This document shows, piece after piece, positions 37,577 to 50,100 of a DNA stretch of 64,000 bases. Made by a program: the position numbers and the translations under genes. The stretch comes from Brassica napus. Its lineage: Eukaryota > Streptophyta > Magnoliopsida > Brassicales > Brassicaceae. The notes beneath the pieces were generated by a model. That model saw only the letters and a program-made list of their open reading frames with translations. It was not told the DNA's origin and did not search any database. Each line of letters begins with the position of its first letter. Positions within the stretch are counted from its first letter, which is position 1. The stretch is from NCBI RefSeq assembly GCF_020379485.1, contig NC_063439.1:22320098-22384097 (forward strand). Direction: 5' to 3'.

Positions 37577-38909
37577 ATTTTGACCCGTGCAACCGCACGG
37601 GTGTTTATTTTCACTTTTCTATACATAAATTATTGTTTTAAAACATAAGTGGTATATATTTTTAAAGTTAATCATGTACTTAAATATTTATATAACTATT
37701 TCAAATACAATAATTTTATAATTTACATGTTATAAGTAATTAATTGTTTAAACCTTATGTATTTGCCGCTTCTTATTATATATTTATCTTATTGTATTTG
37801 CATTTAGTTATTAAGCAAATTAATATATTCATGAGAAAATATATTTAAAAAATATTTTGTATTTAATTTATGCTAAATTCTGACCCGTATTTTAAAACTG
37901 GATTTCTTTTTACCAATATTTTTATGCTTATTCATTTTAGGTAATTTATTATTGTATATATAAAAGTGTAAGATATGTTAATTTTTAGATATGTATTATA
38001 TAGTTTGTTAATTTTAAGTCGTTCTATCATCATATTATATTTTAAATAAATAGTTTTATATTTATGAAAATAAAATTTATAAATTTATCAATTGAATATA
38101 ATTTTATCATATTTATTTTAGTATAATAATTATATTTTAACAGGATCATGACTATAAAAGTAGATAAAATAGGATATAATTTATTTATTTTCATTTCTAA
38201 ACGATAACTTAAAATACATTAAGTTATTGTTTAAATATTACACAGATTTATTATAATTTTTAAAATATAATATATACAAATATATTATATTTAAAATGAA
38301 AATATATTATGATTAAAGTAGTTACAAAGATTTTATATTATTAACTTTAAAAAAAATACATGTTAATTTTTATACATGTATTATATAGTTTGATAATGTT
38401 AACCCATCTTACCAACATATTAGATTTTATTTTTGAACATAAATATTTTATAATTATGAAAATAAAATATATAAATATATAAATTTAATACAATTTTATT
38501 ATATTTATCTCAATATAATAATTTTAATTTAATATGATTGATTATGATTATATAATAACTAAAATATTATAGATTTTTTTATTTTTCATTTTATATAACT
38601 GAATATATTAATGTATAATAATATTTTAAACTAATTTCGAAATTAGTGAAAATATTTAAATATAATTTCAAAAATGAAGATCTTGCAAAAATCTTCTTAA
38701 ACAGATTTGTTAGAATTTTAAAATAAATATATTTATATTTAAAATGAAAAGATATCAAAAGATACTATGATTAAAATATTTTTAAAATTATATTTATTAT
38801 TAGTCTGAATTAAAATATAGTATGAATTTCTATGAATAGGTCCATTAGGTCCATTTTTAAAAAAATCACACATGAATCAAGGTTGTGACTTCTGTTTTAA
38901 TATATAAGA
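37573..38909 (-). mobile_element. non-autonomous Helitron fused to the receptor remnant
   Basis: On the minus strand it starts TCTTATATATTAAAACAG and ends with hairpin arms ACCCGTGC/GCACGGGT, then CTAG. A/T insertion site, no coding capacity. Same family as 8563-9868. Its last three bases supply the stop codon of the upstream receptor frame. Confidence 0.85.
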
Positions 38910-39858
38910 TGGGCATTAAATACAATATTGTACGGAAATTCATTTTATAAAAATAAATTTTCACATATTGCAATAGAAAACTTTATAAATGTATTAAAAA
39001 AATGAGCAATTCTCTAAAACAGAGTTTTTAAAAATTTTATCACAAAAATAGATCTCAAAAACTAAAATGACTAAAATAGTATTTTTTATTTTAAAAATTT
39101 TAATTTTAATTTTATTTTTTTAAATTTGAAATCCTATCCTCAAAACCCCACTCCTCAACTCTAAACCGTAAACCCTAAACCCTACCCCTTAACTATAAAC
39201 CTTAATGTCTAGATTAATTAACTCTATAGGAGTATAAGTGTATATTTATTTCTTTTGATAAAACATTTAAGTCTATTTTAGTCATTTTTATTTTTAAGTT
39301 CTATATTTGTGACAAAAACATTTTAGGTTTATCCTAGAGAAATTCTAATATTCAACCTATTTCTGGTCTTAAAAATATATTCATAATTAATATATATCAA
39401 TTTCCATTTGTATCGTTTCGAGAAGGTGTGAACAAAATAGTTGTTCACATAAAACTCCATCATCTTTTAAATTTTATTTTTTATAATATGTTAATATATG
39501 AAAATCTATTTAATATTATTTAAATATGTCTTTATGAATGATTCTAAAACATATTTCAATTTATTTAATCAAAAATCAAAGATGCACCCATATAAACAGA
39601 TCAATTTTATCTGAAATATAATTTAAACTTACAAATATTAATTTTCTGAAGGGGTACACTTTTACAACATCTTTATTATTCTTAAAGGAAGCATCTGTTC
39701 AACATAAAAAATCCTTAAATAAAAAAATGCATATTTTGCATGTAGAATAAAATAAAATTTGATTAAATAGAGATAAAATTGAGAATTACAAAAACAAATA
39801 ATCATAAGCTATTCAGTTTTTACATAAACATACACTGCAACTAAAAGAATATAACCAA
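38910..39858. other. spacer with a candidate MULE-like repeat
   Basis: At about 39003-39345 the ends GAGCAATTCTCTA and TAGAGAAATTC are roughly inverted, around AAACCCTAAACCCTACCCC (39165-39187). This could be a small Mutator-like element. No target-site duplication identified. The rest is AT-rich. Confidence 0.35.
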
Positions 39859-40540
39859 CTAGGTGTTTTGCCCGCGATGCGGGCTTAAACATTTTCATAA
39901 TTTTTGAAAAGTTTTTTGTACACTATAGTCATAATTTTAGTAAAAAATTTATTTGATTAATATTTAATTATTTAATGTGACAGTCAAAATGTTCAATGTG
40001 ACAGTGATTAATATTTAATTATATAATTTATGTTTTAAACATTTTACTAAAATACTTTTTCAGATAACAATACAATATTTATATAGAAATTATCTTTTTT
40101 TTTTAATTATATTTTTAGATTTTGGTTAATTAAATATTATATTTTTAATTATATAATTAAGAATTTTATTTGTTAATATTTAGTTATATAATTCATATTT
40201 TTAACTTTTTACTAAAAGACTTTTTCAGATAACAATACAATATATACATAAATTATCTTTTTTTTTAAATTATATTTTCAGATTTTGGATAATTCTTACG
40301 ATTATTAATTTTAATCAATTATCTAATCAAATAAATTAAAATTTTGTTTTTATTTTTTAATTTAGTTATACATTTTATTCATTAAAGATATAAACGATAT
40401 TAACCACTCTAACTTTTAACATGAGAGCTCGATTTCAAAAACTTACTTCACAAATAATAGTATAGGTTACACTTTTAGGGGTTATGGTAGGTAAATTGCA
40501 AAAACAATATTAAAGCGTAGTTCAAAAAAAAAATTAGTAA
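39859..40540 (-). mobile_element. Helitron-like 3' segment
   Basis: The plus strand starts CTAGGTGTTTTGCCCGCGAT, i.e. a minus-strand hairpin GCCCGCATCGCGGGC then CTAG. It shares AACTTTTTACTAAAA and TCAGATAACAATACAATAT blocks with 41585-45010. The right end is uncertain. Confidence 0.6.
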
Positions 40541-40589
40541 AGCGGGTTGCATTTTAAGGATATATTCCTTAGTCCAAACTTAAAAAGTG

Positions 40590-40900
40590 CACTAGGGAAC
40601 GGCTCCAAGTTACCACTGAATTGACACTGGAATCACTTGAACCGCATGTGAAGTCTTCCAAATCAACTTCATCCAGCAAAAGGTCGAGATGTGGTGACAT
40701 TCCACCTCGAAAATGTTCTTGTTGGCATACCACATAATTTATGCCAGGCTTAAGGAGTGGTGCGGGAACGTTGAGGTTGCATTGTGGTCTACACTGGAGA
40801 ACTCACCAGCAAACAGAGCTGGTTCCTTTGACACCAGTGCCGTCCCATACTTTTGAGAGGCTTCAAGCTTTAAAGAAATTGTGGCCCTCCAATACAAACA
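40590..40900 (-). pseudogene. unidentified coding-like fragment between Helitron blocks
   Basis: GC-richer than its surroundings. Minus frames read like broken protein (KLEASQKYGTALVSKEPALF in one, HLDLLLDEVDLEDF in another), suggesting a frameshifted exon. I cannot name the parent gene. It may have been picked up by a neighbouring Helitron. Confidence 0.3.
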
Positions 40901-41584
40901 ATATGTTGTTCAAAATTAATAATAAACAAAAAGAAATAGAAGTTTGCTAGAGAATGGTTCGAACAGTAACCAATAGGTTAACCTTTGAACAATTTGACCA
41001 TTAAACAAAACTAACATCTTAGAAAATGTGACCTTCCAATTACAATTACATTTTGTGGCCTAAAGCAAATGCTTTATGTGCCTTATAGAAGGAACGGGCC
41101 TGTTTGACACATATGTATATATATATATATCGGCGACAGAAGCAATTAGTTTCACGTAGATGACATGAAATTCCATCACCAACATTCTTAACTTAATCCT
41201 AATAACTTTGTATGATGTGAGAAAAAAATTACATTCTTTATAAATAGGAAGAAATAGCAAATAAAATAATATATTAGAGTAAAATTCACTTAGATTTTTA
41301 GAGTTTCTCTACTTAAAATATATATAATTGATTTGAAAATGGTCTTAGTAGAGAAAAGGCTTAATTAGTCGCGATGACCGGAGAGTTAACGGCAACATCA
41401 ACATATAAATTACGTGTCAGATGAGAGGATGGGTTAAGGACTTGAGACCAATTGTGGTTGTTGTTGGACATGGGCTCAACTTCATGTTTTCTTTTTGGTT
41501 ATAGATGCATTAGTTTTGTGGCGCAAATTGATGTCTTTCAGCTTTTCATAAATTATAATTTCATTATCACTGCTTATGTAAACA
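40901..41584. other. spacer
   Basis: No supported gene or repeat. Short open frames at 41060-41260 and 41452-41634 have no recognisable features. Confidence 0.45.
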
Positions 41585-42150
41585 CTAGGTGTTTTGCCCG
41601 TGATGCGGGTTTAAACATTTTTATAAATTTTTGAAATTTTTTTGTACATTATCATTATTATACTATAATAAATCTTAAAATAACATAATATTATATTTTT
41701 AATTATATAATTTAAAAAAGTTATTTGATTAATATTTAATTATATAATTTATGTTTTAATTTTTTACTAAAATACTTTTTCAGATAACAATACAATATAT
41801 ATAAAAATTATCTTTTTTAATTATATTTTTAGATTTTTGACAATTCAATATTTTATTTTTAATTATATAGTTAAGAATTTTATTTTATTAATATTTAGTT
41901 ATATAATTTATGTTTTTAATTTTTTACTAAAATACTTTTTCAGATAACAATACAATATATACAAAAATTATCTCTGTTTAAATTATATTTTCAGATTTTG
42001 GATAAGTGAGAGCTTGATTCTAAAAATTTACTTTAAAATAACTCAATATTATATTTTTAGTTATATAATTAAAAAAAATTATTTGGCTAATATTTAGTTA
42101 TAGAATTTATGTTTTTAACTTTTTACTAAAATACTTTTTCAGATAACAAT

Positions 42151-42194
<44 letters not shown>

Positions 42195-45010
42195 CTTTTT
42201 TAATTATATTTTTAGATTTTGGATAATTCAATATTCTATTTTTAATTACATAATTAAAAAATTTATTTGATTAATATTTAGTTAAATAATTTATGTTTTT
42301 AACTTTTTACTAAAAAACGTTTTCAGATAACAATACAATATATACATAAAATATCTTTATTTTTAAATTATATTTTCAGATTTTAGTAAGAATTTTTAGA
42401 TAATTCTTACTATTATTAATTTTAATCAATATGATTAATATTTAGTTATATAATTTATGTTTTTAACTTTATACTAAAAGACGTTTTCAGATAACAATAA
42501 AATATATGCATAAATTATCTCAGTTTAAATTATATTTTCAGATTTTAGATACTTCTTACTATTATTAATTATAATCAATTATCTAATCAAATAAATTAAA
42601 ATTTTGTTTTTATTTTTAATTTATTTATACATTTTATTCATTAAGGGTATAAACAATATTAACCCCTTTAACTTTTAACGTGAGATATTGATTCTAAAAA
42701 TTTACTTTAAAATAACTCAATATTATATTTTTAGTTATATAATTAAAAAAAATTATTTGACTAATATTTAATTATATAATTTATGTTTTTAACTTTTTAT
42801 TAAAATACTTTTTCAGATAACAATACAATATATATATATATATATATATATTATCTTTTTTAATTATATTTTTAGATTTTGGATAATTCAATATTCTATT
42901 TTTAATTATATAATTAAGAATTTTATTTGATTAATATTTAGTTAAATAATTTATGTTTTTAACTTTTCACTAAAAGACTTTTTCAGATAACAATACAATA
43001 TATACATAAATTATCTCTGTTTTTAAATTATATTTTCAGATTATAGATAATTATTACTATTATTAATTTTAATCAATATGATTAATATTTAGTTATATAA
43101 TTTATGTTTTTAACTTTATACTAAAAGACTTTTTCAGATAACAATACAATATATGCATAAATTATCTCAGTTTAAATTATATTTTCAGATTTTAGATACT
43201 TCTTACTATTATTAATTTTAATCAATTATCTAATCAAATAAATTAAAATTTTGTTTTTATTTTTAATTTATTTATACATTTTATTCATTAAGGGGGAGGG
43301 TTATTGGTAGAAGAATTCAAGAGGAGTTATTAAATTTTGAGATTCAATTGTTATTGGTTTATGGATTTTTAAAATATAATTAGAATCCATTGTTATTGGG
43401 ATGACAACTTTTAAATTCCATTCAAAATCTTTTGTTATTGAAAAAATTTAGTTTTCATTGATTTTAAGATCCTATTAAAATCTATTGTTATTGGGATGTA
43501 AATTCTCTTTGTTTTTACTTTTTACTCATAAGACTAAACTTTGAGAATATCATCTATACCCATAAGATTTTTGAAATCTATGCAATAAAATACACTCGCA
43601 TAGAAAAACACACAAAATTGAACAATGAAATAATACAAATCACAACTTTAACATAAAAGCAGAAAACAAATATTAAAAATTTTTTAAAAGTAAAAAAAAA
43701 AATAAAATAGTTTTAAAAAGTATTTTCGAAATTCAAAAAGGATTAAAAAAACAATTTGAAAAAAAAAAATCGAAAGCTTTTATATAAAAATTTCAAATTT
43801 AAAATTATAAAAAATAACTTTTATTTATATCTATATATTAAAAGGTACAATGACATTTTGTCTTTTTAATAATTGAAATGATTCTTTTTTTCTTTTCTCC
43901 TATTATACCATTAATTTCTTACCTTAAAAGTTAATAACAATCAATAGAATTCTATACACAAGTAATGAAAATCTATGTTAGAATATTGGATAAAATTTAT
44001 CAAATCTAGTTAACTTGTAAAATCTTCTCAACTATTGAAATCATCAAATTCCATTAAAATTCATGTCCCAATAACCCCCCCCCCCTAAGGGTATAAACGA
44101 TATTAACCCCTCTAACATTTAACGTGAGAGGTCGATTCTAAAAATTTACTTTAAAATAACTCAATATTATATTTTTAGTTATAGGATTAAAAAAATTTAT
44201 TTGACTAATATTTAATTATATAATTTATGTTTTTAACTTTTTACTAAAATAATTTTTAAGATAACAATACAATATTATATATATATATTATCTTTTTTAA
44301 CTGTATTTTTAGATTTTGGATAATTCAATTCTATTTTTAATATTAGAATTTTATTTGATTAATATTTAGTTATATAATTTATGTTTTTTAACCCTTTACT
44401 AAAAGACTTTTTCAGATAACAATACAATATATACATAAATTATCTCTGTTTAAATTATATTTTCAGATTTTGGATAATTCTTACTATTATTAATTTTAAT
44501 CAATATGATTAATATTTAGTTATATAATTTATGTTTTTAAATTTTTACTAAAAGATTATTTCAATATATACAGAAATTATCTCTGTTTAAATTATATTTT
44601 TAGATTTTAGATAATTTTTTACTATTATTAACTTTAATCAATTATCTAATCAAATAAATTAAAATTTTGTTTTTATTTTTAATTTATTTATACATTTTAT
44701 TCATTAAGGGTATAAACGATATTAACCCATCTAATTTTTAACATGAAAGCTCAATTCTAAAAATTAACTTTAAAATAACTCAATATTATATTTTTAGTTA
44801 TATAATTAAAAAAAAATTATTTGACTAATATTTAATTATATAATTTATGTTTTTAAATTTTTACTAAAATGTTTTTCAGATAACAGTACAATATATACAT
44901 TAATTATATTTTTTAATTATATTTTTAGATTTTTGGATAATTCAATATTCTATTTTTAATTATATAATTAAGAATTTTATTTGATTAATATTTAGTTAAA
45001 TTGTGATTAA
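41585..45010 (-). mobile_element. Helitron-like element with internal tandem repeats
   Basis: Starts on plus with CTAGGTGTTTTGCCCGTGAT (minus-strand hairpin plus CTAG end). The interior is an array of about 165-200-bp units sharing TTTTCAGATAACAATACAAT, AATTATATTTTTAGATTTTG and TTATACATTTTATTCATTAA. A PIF/Harbinger MITE interrupts it at 43292-44085. The far border was not located; it may extend past 45010 to about 45830. Confidence 0.6.
43292..44085. mobile_element. PIF/Harbinger-type MITE
   Basis: Begins GGGGGAGGGTTATTGG and ends CCAATAACCCCCCCCCC, flanked by TAA on each side (43289-43291, 44086-44088). The uninterrupted host sequence TTCATTAAGGGTATAAAC is seen in a sister repeat near 42645, so the empty site is known. 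No transposase coding region. Confidence 0.85.
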
Positions 45011-46168
45011 TATATTTATTTTCTAGGTTAGAAGACCCTTCACGGTAAAGTCTTGGAAGGTAAACCCATGATTTAACTTCAGCAACATCCATATGATTAT
45101 ATAACCCAACAATAAATCAGCCACAAGATAACAATAACACAGCCATAACATAACAATAACTCAACAAAATAAAAATAACTCAGCCACAACATAACAATAA
45201 CTTAGCCATAACATAACAATTCTTAAGTCATGACATAGCAATAACTCAGCCATAACATAACAATTACTCAGTCATAGCATAACCCTAACTCAGTCGTAAC
45301 AAAACCCTAACTCAGACGCAACAAAACCCTCAACCATATCACAACCGCAACATAAGCCTATCTCAGTCGCAACAAAATATATAACTCAGATGAAATATAA
45401 TATATAACTGACCCACAAACTCAACTGAAACACAATATATAACGTCGCGACATCCTACCTGAAAAGACGAACTCGTAGATAAGAATGCGGCAAAGACGAT
45501 TTCGTACAAACGATTGAAGACGACGATTTCGGGGAAGACGATATCGGAGAAGACACAGTATCAACGACAGAGAGTTAGTTCGAGGAAGACGAAGTAAACA
45601 CAATGTCGACAAGGATTTCAGAGAGTGGGAGAAAGCTTGCGGTTCTTTCTTCGAGACGGCGACAATGTTCTTCGTTCCTTTTTTTAACCTCTATGTAGTT
45701 GTGGAGAAGGAGACGGTTTGATTTCTATTTTGCTTATGTGGATTGTTAATTACTGATGTGGATTTAGTGTTTAAAAATAATTTCAATTAAAAAAAAAGCT
45801 AATCAAAAGCCCTTATTGTAATTTACTAGAAATATCTAAACATTCTAGTAATTTTTAAAAGATGTATAACACTCTAATAATAAACCAACTTTTCTTATAC
45901 ATTCTAGTAATTTTCTCATTTTTATGCATGTTTTAAGTTATTATCGTGTACTCATTTTATTTTTAAAATATTTGCCACTTTGTATAATTTATATTTTATA
46001 TATAATCTTATTTTTGTTTTCAAAGAAGTTAATGTGTGACAGGAGAGAAAAAACACATTCATAAGCTTTCCATAGATTTTTAAAATGTATAATATAAGTA
46101 AATGTGAGAAAATAACCATAAATATATCAAGAAAAATATTTTAAATGGAAAGACACATTTAAACATAA

Positions 46169-46220
<52 letters not shown>

Positions 46221-46321
46221 TTATTATTATTTTTGTTTGACACTGAATCTCTCCATGTTCTAGTCTATTTGTGATTGTTGTGATTTTGTCAATGTCTACA
46301 ACTCCTTATATAAATGATTAA
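45011..46321. other. spacer with minisatellite and ATT microsatellite
   Basis: 45110-45340 is an imperfect minisatellite of about 23 bp based on AACTCAGCCATAACATAAC. 45440-45660 is GC-richer, with repeated GAAGACGA motifs, but no convincing gene. An (ATT)n run lies at 46168-46230. Confidence 0.6.
46168..46230 (+). repeat. (ATT)n microsatellite
   Basis: About 20 ATT triplets with one interruption. Confidence 0.9.
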
Positions 46322-46675
46322 GACCATCTCCAACAATAGATATTGTGTCAAAGTTCTAAATCAATTTTTTAATTGAAAATAATCAAATTAAAAAATTTAG
46401 ATACTTGTTTAGTTTTAACCCTTCCAATGGTAGAACCAATTAATGGTTCCAAGTTTCACAAATTTGAAAGAGAAAAAGTAAAAACAATTGGGTTTAATTT
46501 TTTTCTTTAAATTACACCCTGGCAGAAAATAACACCTATCACTTAGAATTGGTTCTAAAACATCTATTTTTAGAACCATATCTATCTATTTTTCCTGTTT
46601 TTAATTTAATTTTGAGTATAAAATTATTTAGAACCATGAAATAGAACTCTCATGGATACTTCATTGGAGATGGTC
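46322..46675. mobile_element. PIF/Harbinger-type MITE
   Basis: Begins GACCATCTCCAACAAT and ends ATTGGAGATGGTC (near-perfect inverted repeats). TAA is duplicated at both borders (46319-46321 and 46676-46678). No coding capacity. Confidence 0.85.
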
Positions 46676-47160
46676 TAAGAATTGCAATGGTTGGTTAACA
46701 CCAAAAGTTGCAATGATTTATCACCAAAAAAACTACGATCAACAATTGCACTATAAATTACATCCACAATGATTGCAATGTTTCATTTAAGAAGTTGTAA
46801 GTGTTCCACTGAATACTTGCAATAACACTTAAAAGTTAAAACAGTTGCAATTTTTTTATTTAAATAGCTAATAATCTTTTCTTTTTTTTTTTGTAACTGG
46901 CTTACTTATATTAAAAACAGAAGAAACAAAAGATTACAAAAGCCCAATGGCTCTAGTGTTAGAGCCGAAGCCCAATTTAAAACTCATATAGTAGAACCCA
47001 AACCCATACAATTTGACCTTAGCCCACATTTGTCCTAAGCCTGTTAATGAGAGAAGAGATGGTGATGAGACACGATGAACGATGATTTCAGACGACAATG
47101 GAAGGTTCCCGACCCCGAGCCTGAAAAAGACATGAAGCCAGTTGATGATTCAATCCCTCT

Positions 47161-50100
47161 TTACCCAAACCACCGCTGCATCATTTGTGAAGAACGCCTC
47201 GGGTTAGTTTCTCTGAAACTCTGTATTTTGTTTCTTATCTGGTGATCAATAATAGAGAACAATGAATCAAGTGATCGGAATTGATTTGCATGCAGGCGGT
47301 TGTTTCTCTCATTCCAAATCCAATAGAAGCATGCCTGCCACCCAAGGAGAGTCAGTGATCGCATAGTCGAAGCCACCGGTGAGAGCGATAACATCTGATT
47401 GAGGGAGTTGTCCCAACTTCTTTGTGGTACGATCCCACATCTTCCCGCAACGCGATTCCACAATTCAAAAGCGTAGCCACAATCCCAGTAAAGATGATCT
47501 CTCGATTCATCCGTTTGGTTACAAAGAAGACAAAGCGATGGTACTTGGAGACCCCAAGAGATCAAGCGGTCGCGAGTGGGGATCCTGTTCTGGACTACCA
47601 GCCAAGCATGAAAACTCTGTCGGGGTATACTTCTAGGACTCCAGATGACCTTTGCCCAGTTAACTTCTTCTACGTCGCCTCTGAGGTATTGATAAACTTC
47701 ACCCGTGCTGAACTTCTCACTGCTTTTCCCATTAATCTTCCATACATATTGATCTGGCTGACTATTGAAATTGATAGTAGTAATGAATGTCAGAACCTGA
47801 AGTTGATTCTCTGTTCTTGCCGCAGGAAGTTGCCAAGTTCCATTGCGATAAAGTGAAGCCAGAGTTGCCTTTAGCGGGATCCCCAATCTTGATCTGCCTC
47901 CTTCCAAATAGTCTTGGAGCTTCCCAAATGGACTCCAATTATCAATCCAGAACCGGCCATGCTCACCATTTTGGATTTGAATGTGAATTAAAGGGTAAGC
48001 CACACTTCTTAACTTGAGGAGTTTGTTTGCTAGCCAGGAGAATTTTTGGGAGGGGTTTGTGGTCCAATAGTTGCTTACGGACCCTTTTAATATGACTTCT
48101 TTGAACCAGGAAACCCACACAGAGTCAGGTCTAAAGAATAGGAGCCAGATCAGTCGCAGACAGCAAGCTTTATTCCATGTTAGTAGATCTTTAACGCCTA
48201 ATCCACCTTCTTCCTTCGGTTTACAGACCGTAGTCCAAGCCACCCTCGCTGTGCTATGTGCGTCGAGGTTCCCTTTCCACAGAAAGGCACTACACATTGA
48301 GTTGATCTTCACAACACAAGCTTTTGGAAGCACAAACGAAGAACACCAGAAAGTGGTAATTCCCGCGATCACCGTTTTTATAAGCATTAGTCTACCCGAG
48401 AATGACAAAGTTTTTGTTGACCAGGAGGAGAAGCGGGTCTTGATTTGATGGAGAAGTGGCTCACAGCTCGCTAAGGACAGTTTCCTCGAGTTCATAGGGA
48501 CTCCCAGGTATCTGAAGGGTAAGCTTCCACACGCCATCCCTGTTGACGCTTGAATGGTATTGATCTCCTCTTCTGTCATTCCTGAAGCAAAGAAACTCGT
48601 TTTTTGCAAACTGACAGCCAATCCAGAGCGATTTTCAAACTCCTTGAGCACTTGCAGCACACACTGGACAGATTCTATGTTTCCTTCAATGAAGATTAGG
48701 AGATCGTCAGCAAAAGACAGGTGAGTCAACTTAACTTTCTTGCAATTAGAGTGATATCTGAGCTTAGAGTTAGTTGCAGCTGCATTAAGCATATGGGACA
48801 GGCAGTTCATAGCTATGACAAACAGATATGGGGACAGCGGATCTCCCTGTCTAAGGCCTCTTGTTCCCTTAAAATACCCATTGACTGTACCGTTATAACC
48901 CACCATAAAACTCGTTGTGCAGATACAGGAATGCAGCCAGTGAAGCATCTGGTGCGGAATCCCCAAGCCTTGGAGACATGAGAAAAGAAAGTTCCACGAC
49001 AGAGTGTCAAATGCCTTAGCTATATCTACCTTGATGGTAATCTTCTTCGAGCCTTTGTTTTTATGATATCCGTTTATTAGCTCGCTGGCAAGAATAGTAT
49101 TTTCCAGTAGAAGTCTTCCTTTGACAAAAGCCGTTTGACTAGGCAGAATGAGTTTAGGCAGAATGGGCTTTAGTCTCTTTACCAGTAATCTGGAAATGAC
49201 TTTGTAGACTGTGTTCAAACATGAGATTGGTCTGAACTCTGTGATTTCCGATGCTCCAGGGAACTTCGGGACTAGAGTGAGGATCGTGGCATTTGCTGAA
49301 GAAGGTAGGAAACCAGTGTAGAAGAAGTGAGTGATGGACGTGATCACCTCATCTCCTATTGTGCTCCATGCGGCCTTGAAGAATCCTGAGGTTAGTCCAT
49401 CTGGTCCCGGTGCCTTGTTCGGGTTGAGCTTGAATATCATTGACCTTATTTCATCACCAGTTGGGATTCGCAGCATCTGCGAGGCTTGAACAGGAGAGAT
49501 TGAGAAGTCTAGGAGCGATTGGAACCACTCTGGCGTAGAGGGAGCGACTGGATTCACAAAAGAAGGTCCTAGTACAGAGCAGAAGTGTGATACAGCAAGG
49601 CTGCTCATTTCGAAGGGATCAGTCAACCAAGCTCCGGCGGGTGTGAGAAAAGCTCGAATGGCATTGTAGCTCGCCCTGACTTGGCAGATTCTAAAGAAGT
49701 AAGCTGTATTTAGATCACCTTCCTTTAGCCAATTTATTCTAGACTTCTGTCTGAAGAATAACTCCTCAATTTCCCTTAGGAAGTTCCACTTTTGGTGAAG
49801 TTCTCTTTCCGATTGAAAAGTGTCTGGACTCGGATCATTCAGCGCCTGTACCTGCACATTTTTTAGCAAACTGTGAGTTTCCACAACTCTCTCTTGAATC
49901 TTTGAATAATTTTCTTTGTTTATCCTCTTTAAATCACTCTTTATTTGTTTCAACTTCCAACACAGCTGTGTTAATGATTGCGAAGCGCTTCCAGCATGAA
50001 TCCAAGCATCGTTTATCACCTGAGCAAACCCCGGGTGTTTGGTGAGATAGTTTTGGAATTTATAAGGGAAGGTTCCGGCTCTAGGGAGGAAGAGGGCCAG

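Noticed and set aside
40500..40545. Possible further poly(A) micro-insertion (TAAAGCG on both sides of an A run)
   Set aside because: The repeat is only 7 bp and could be chance.
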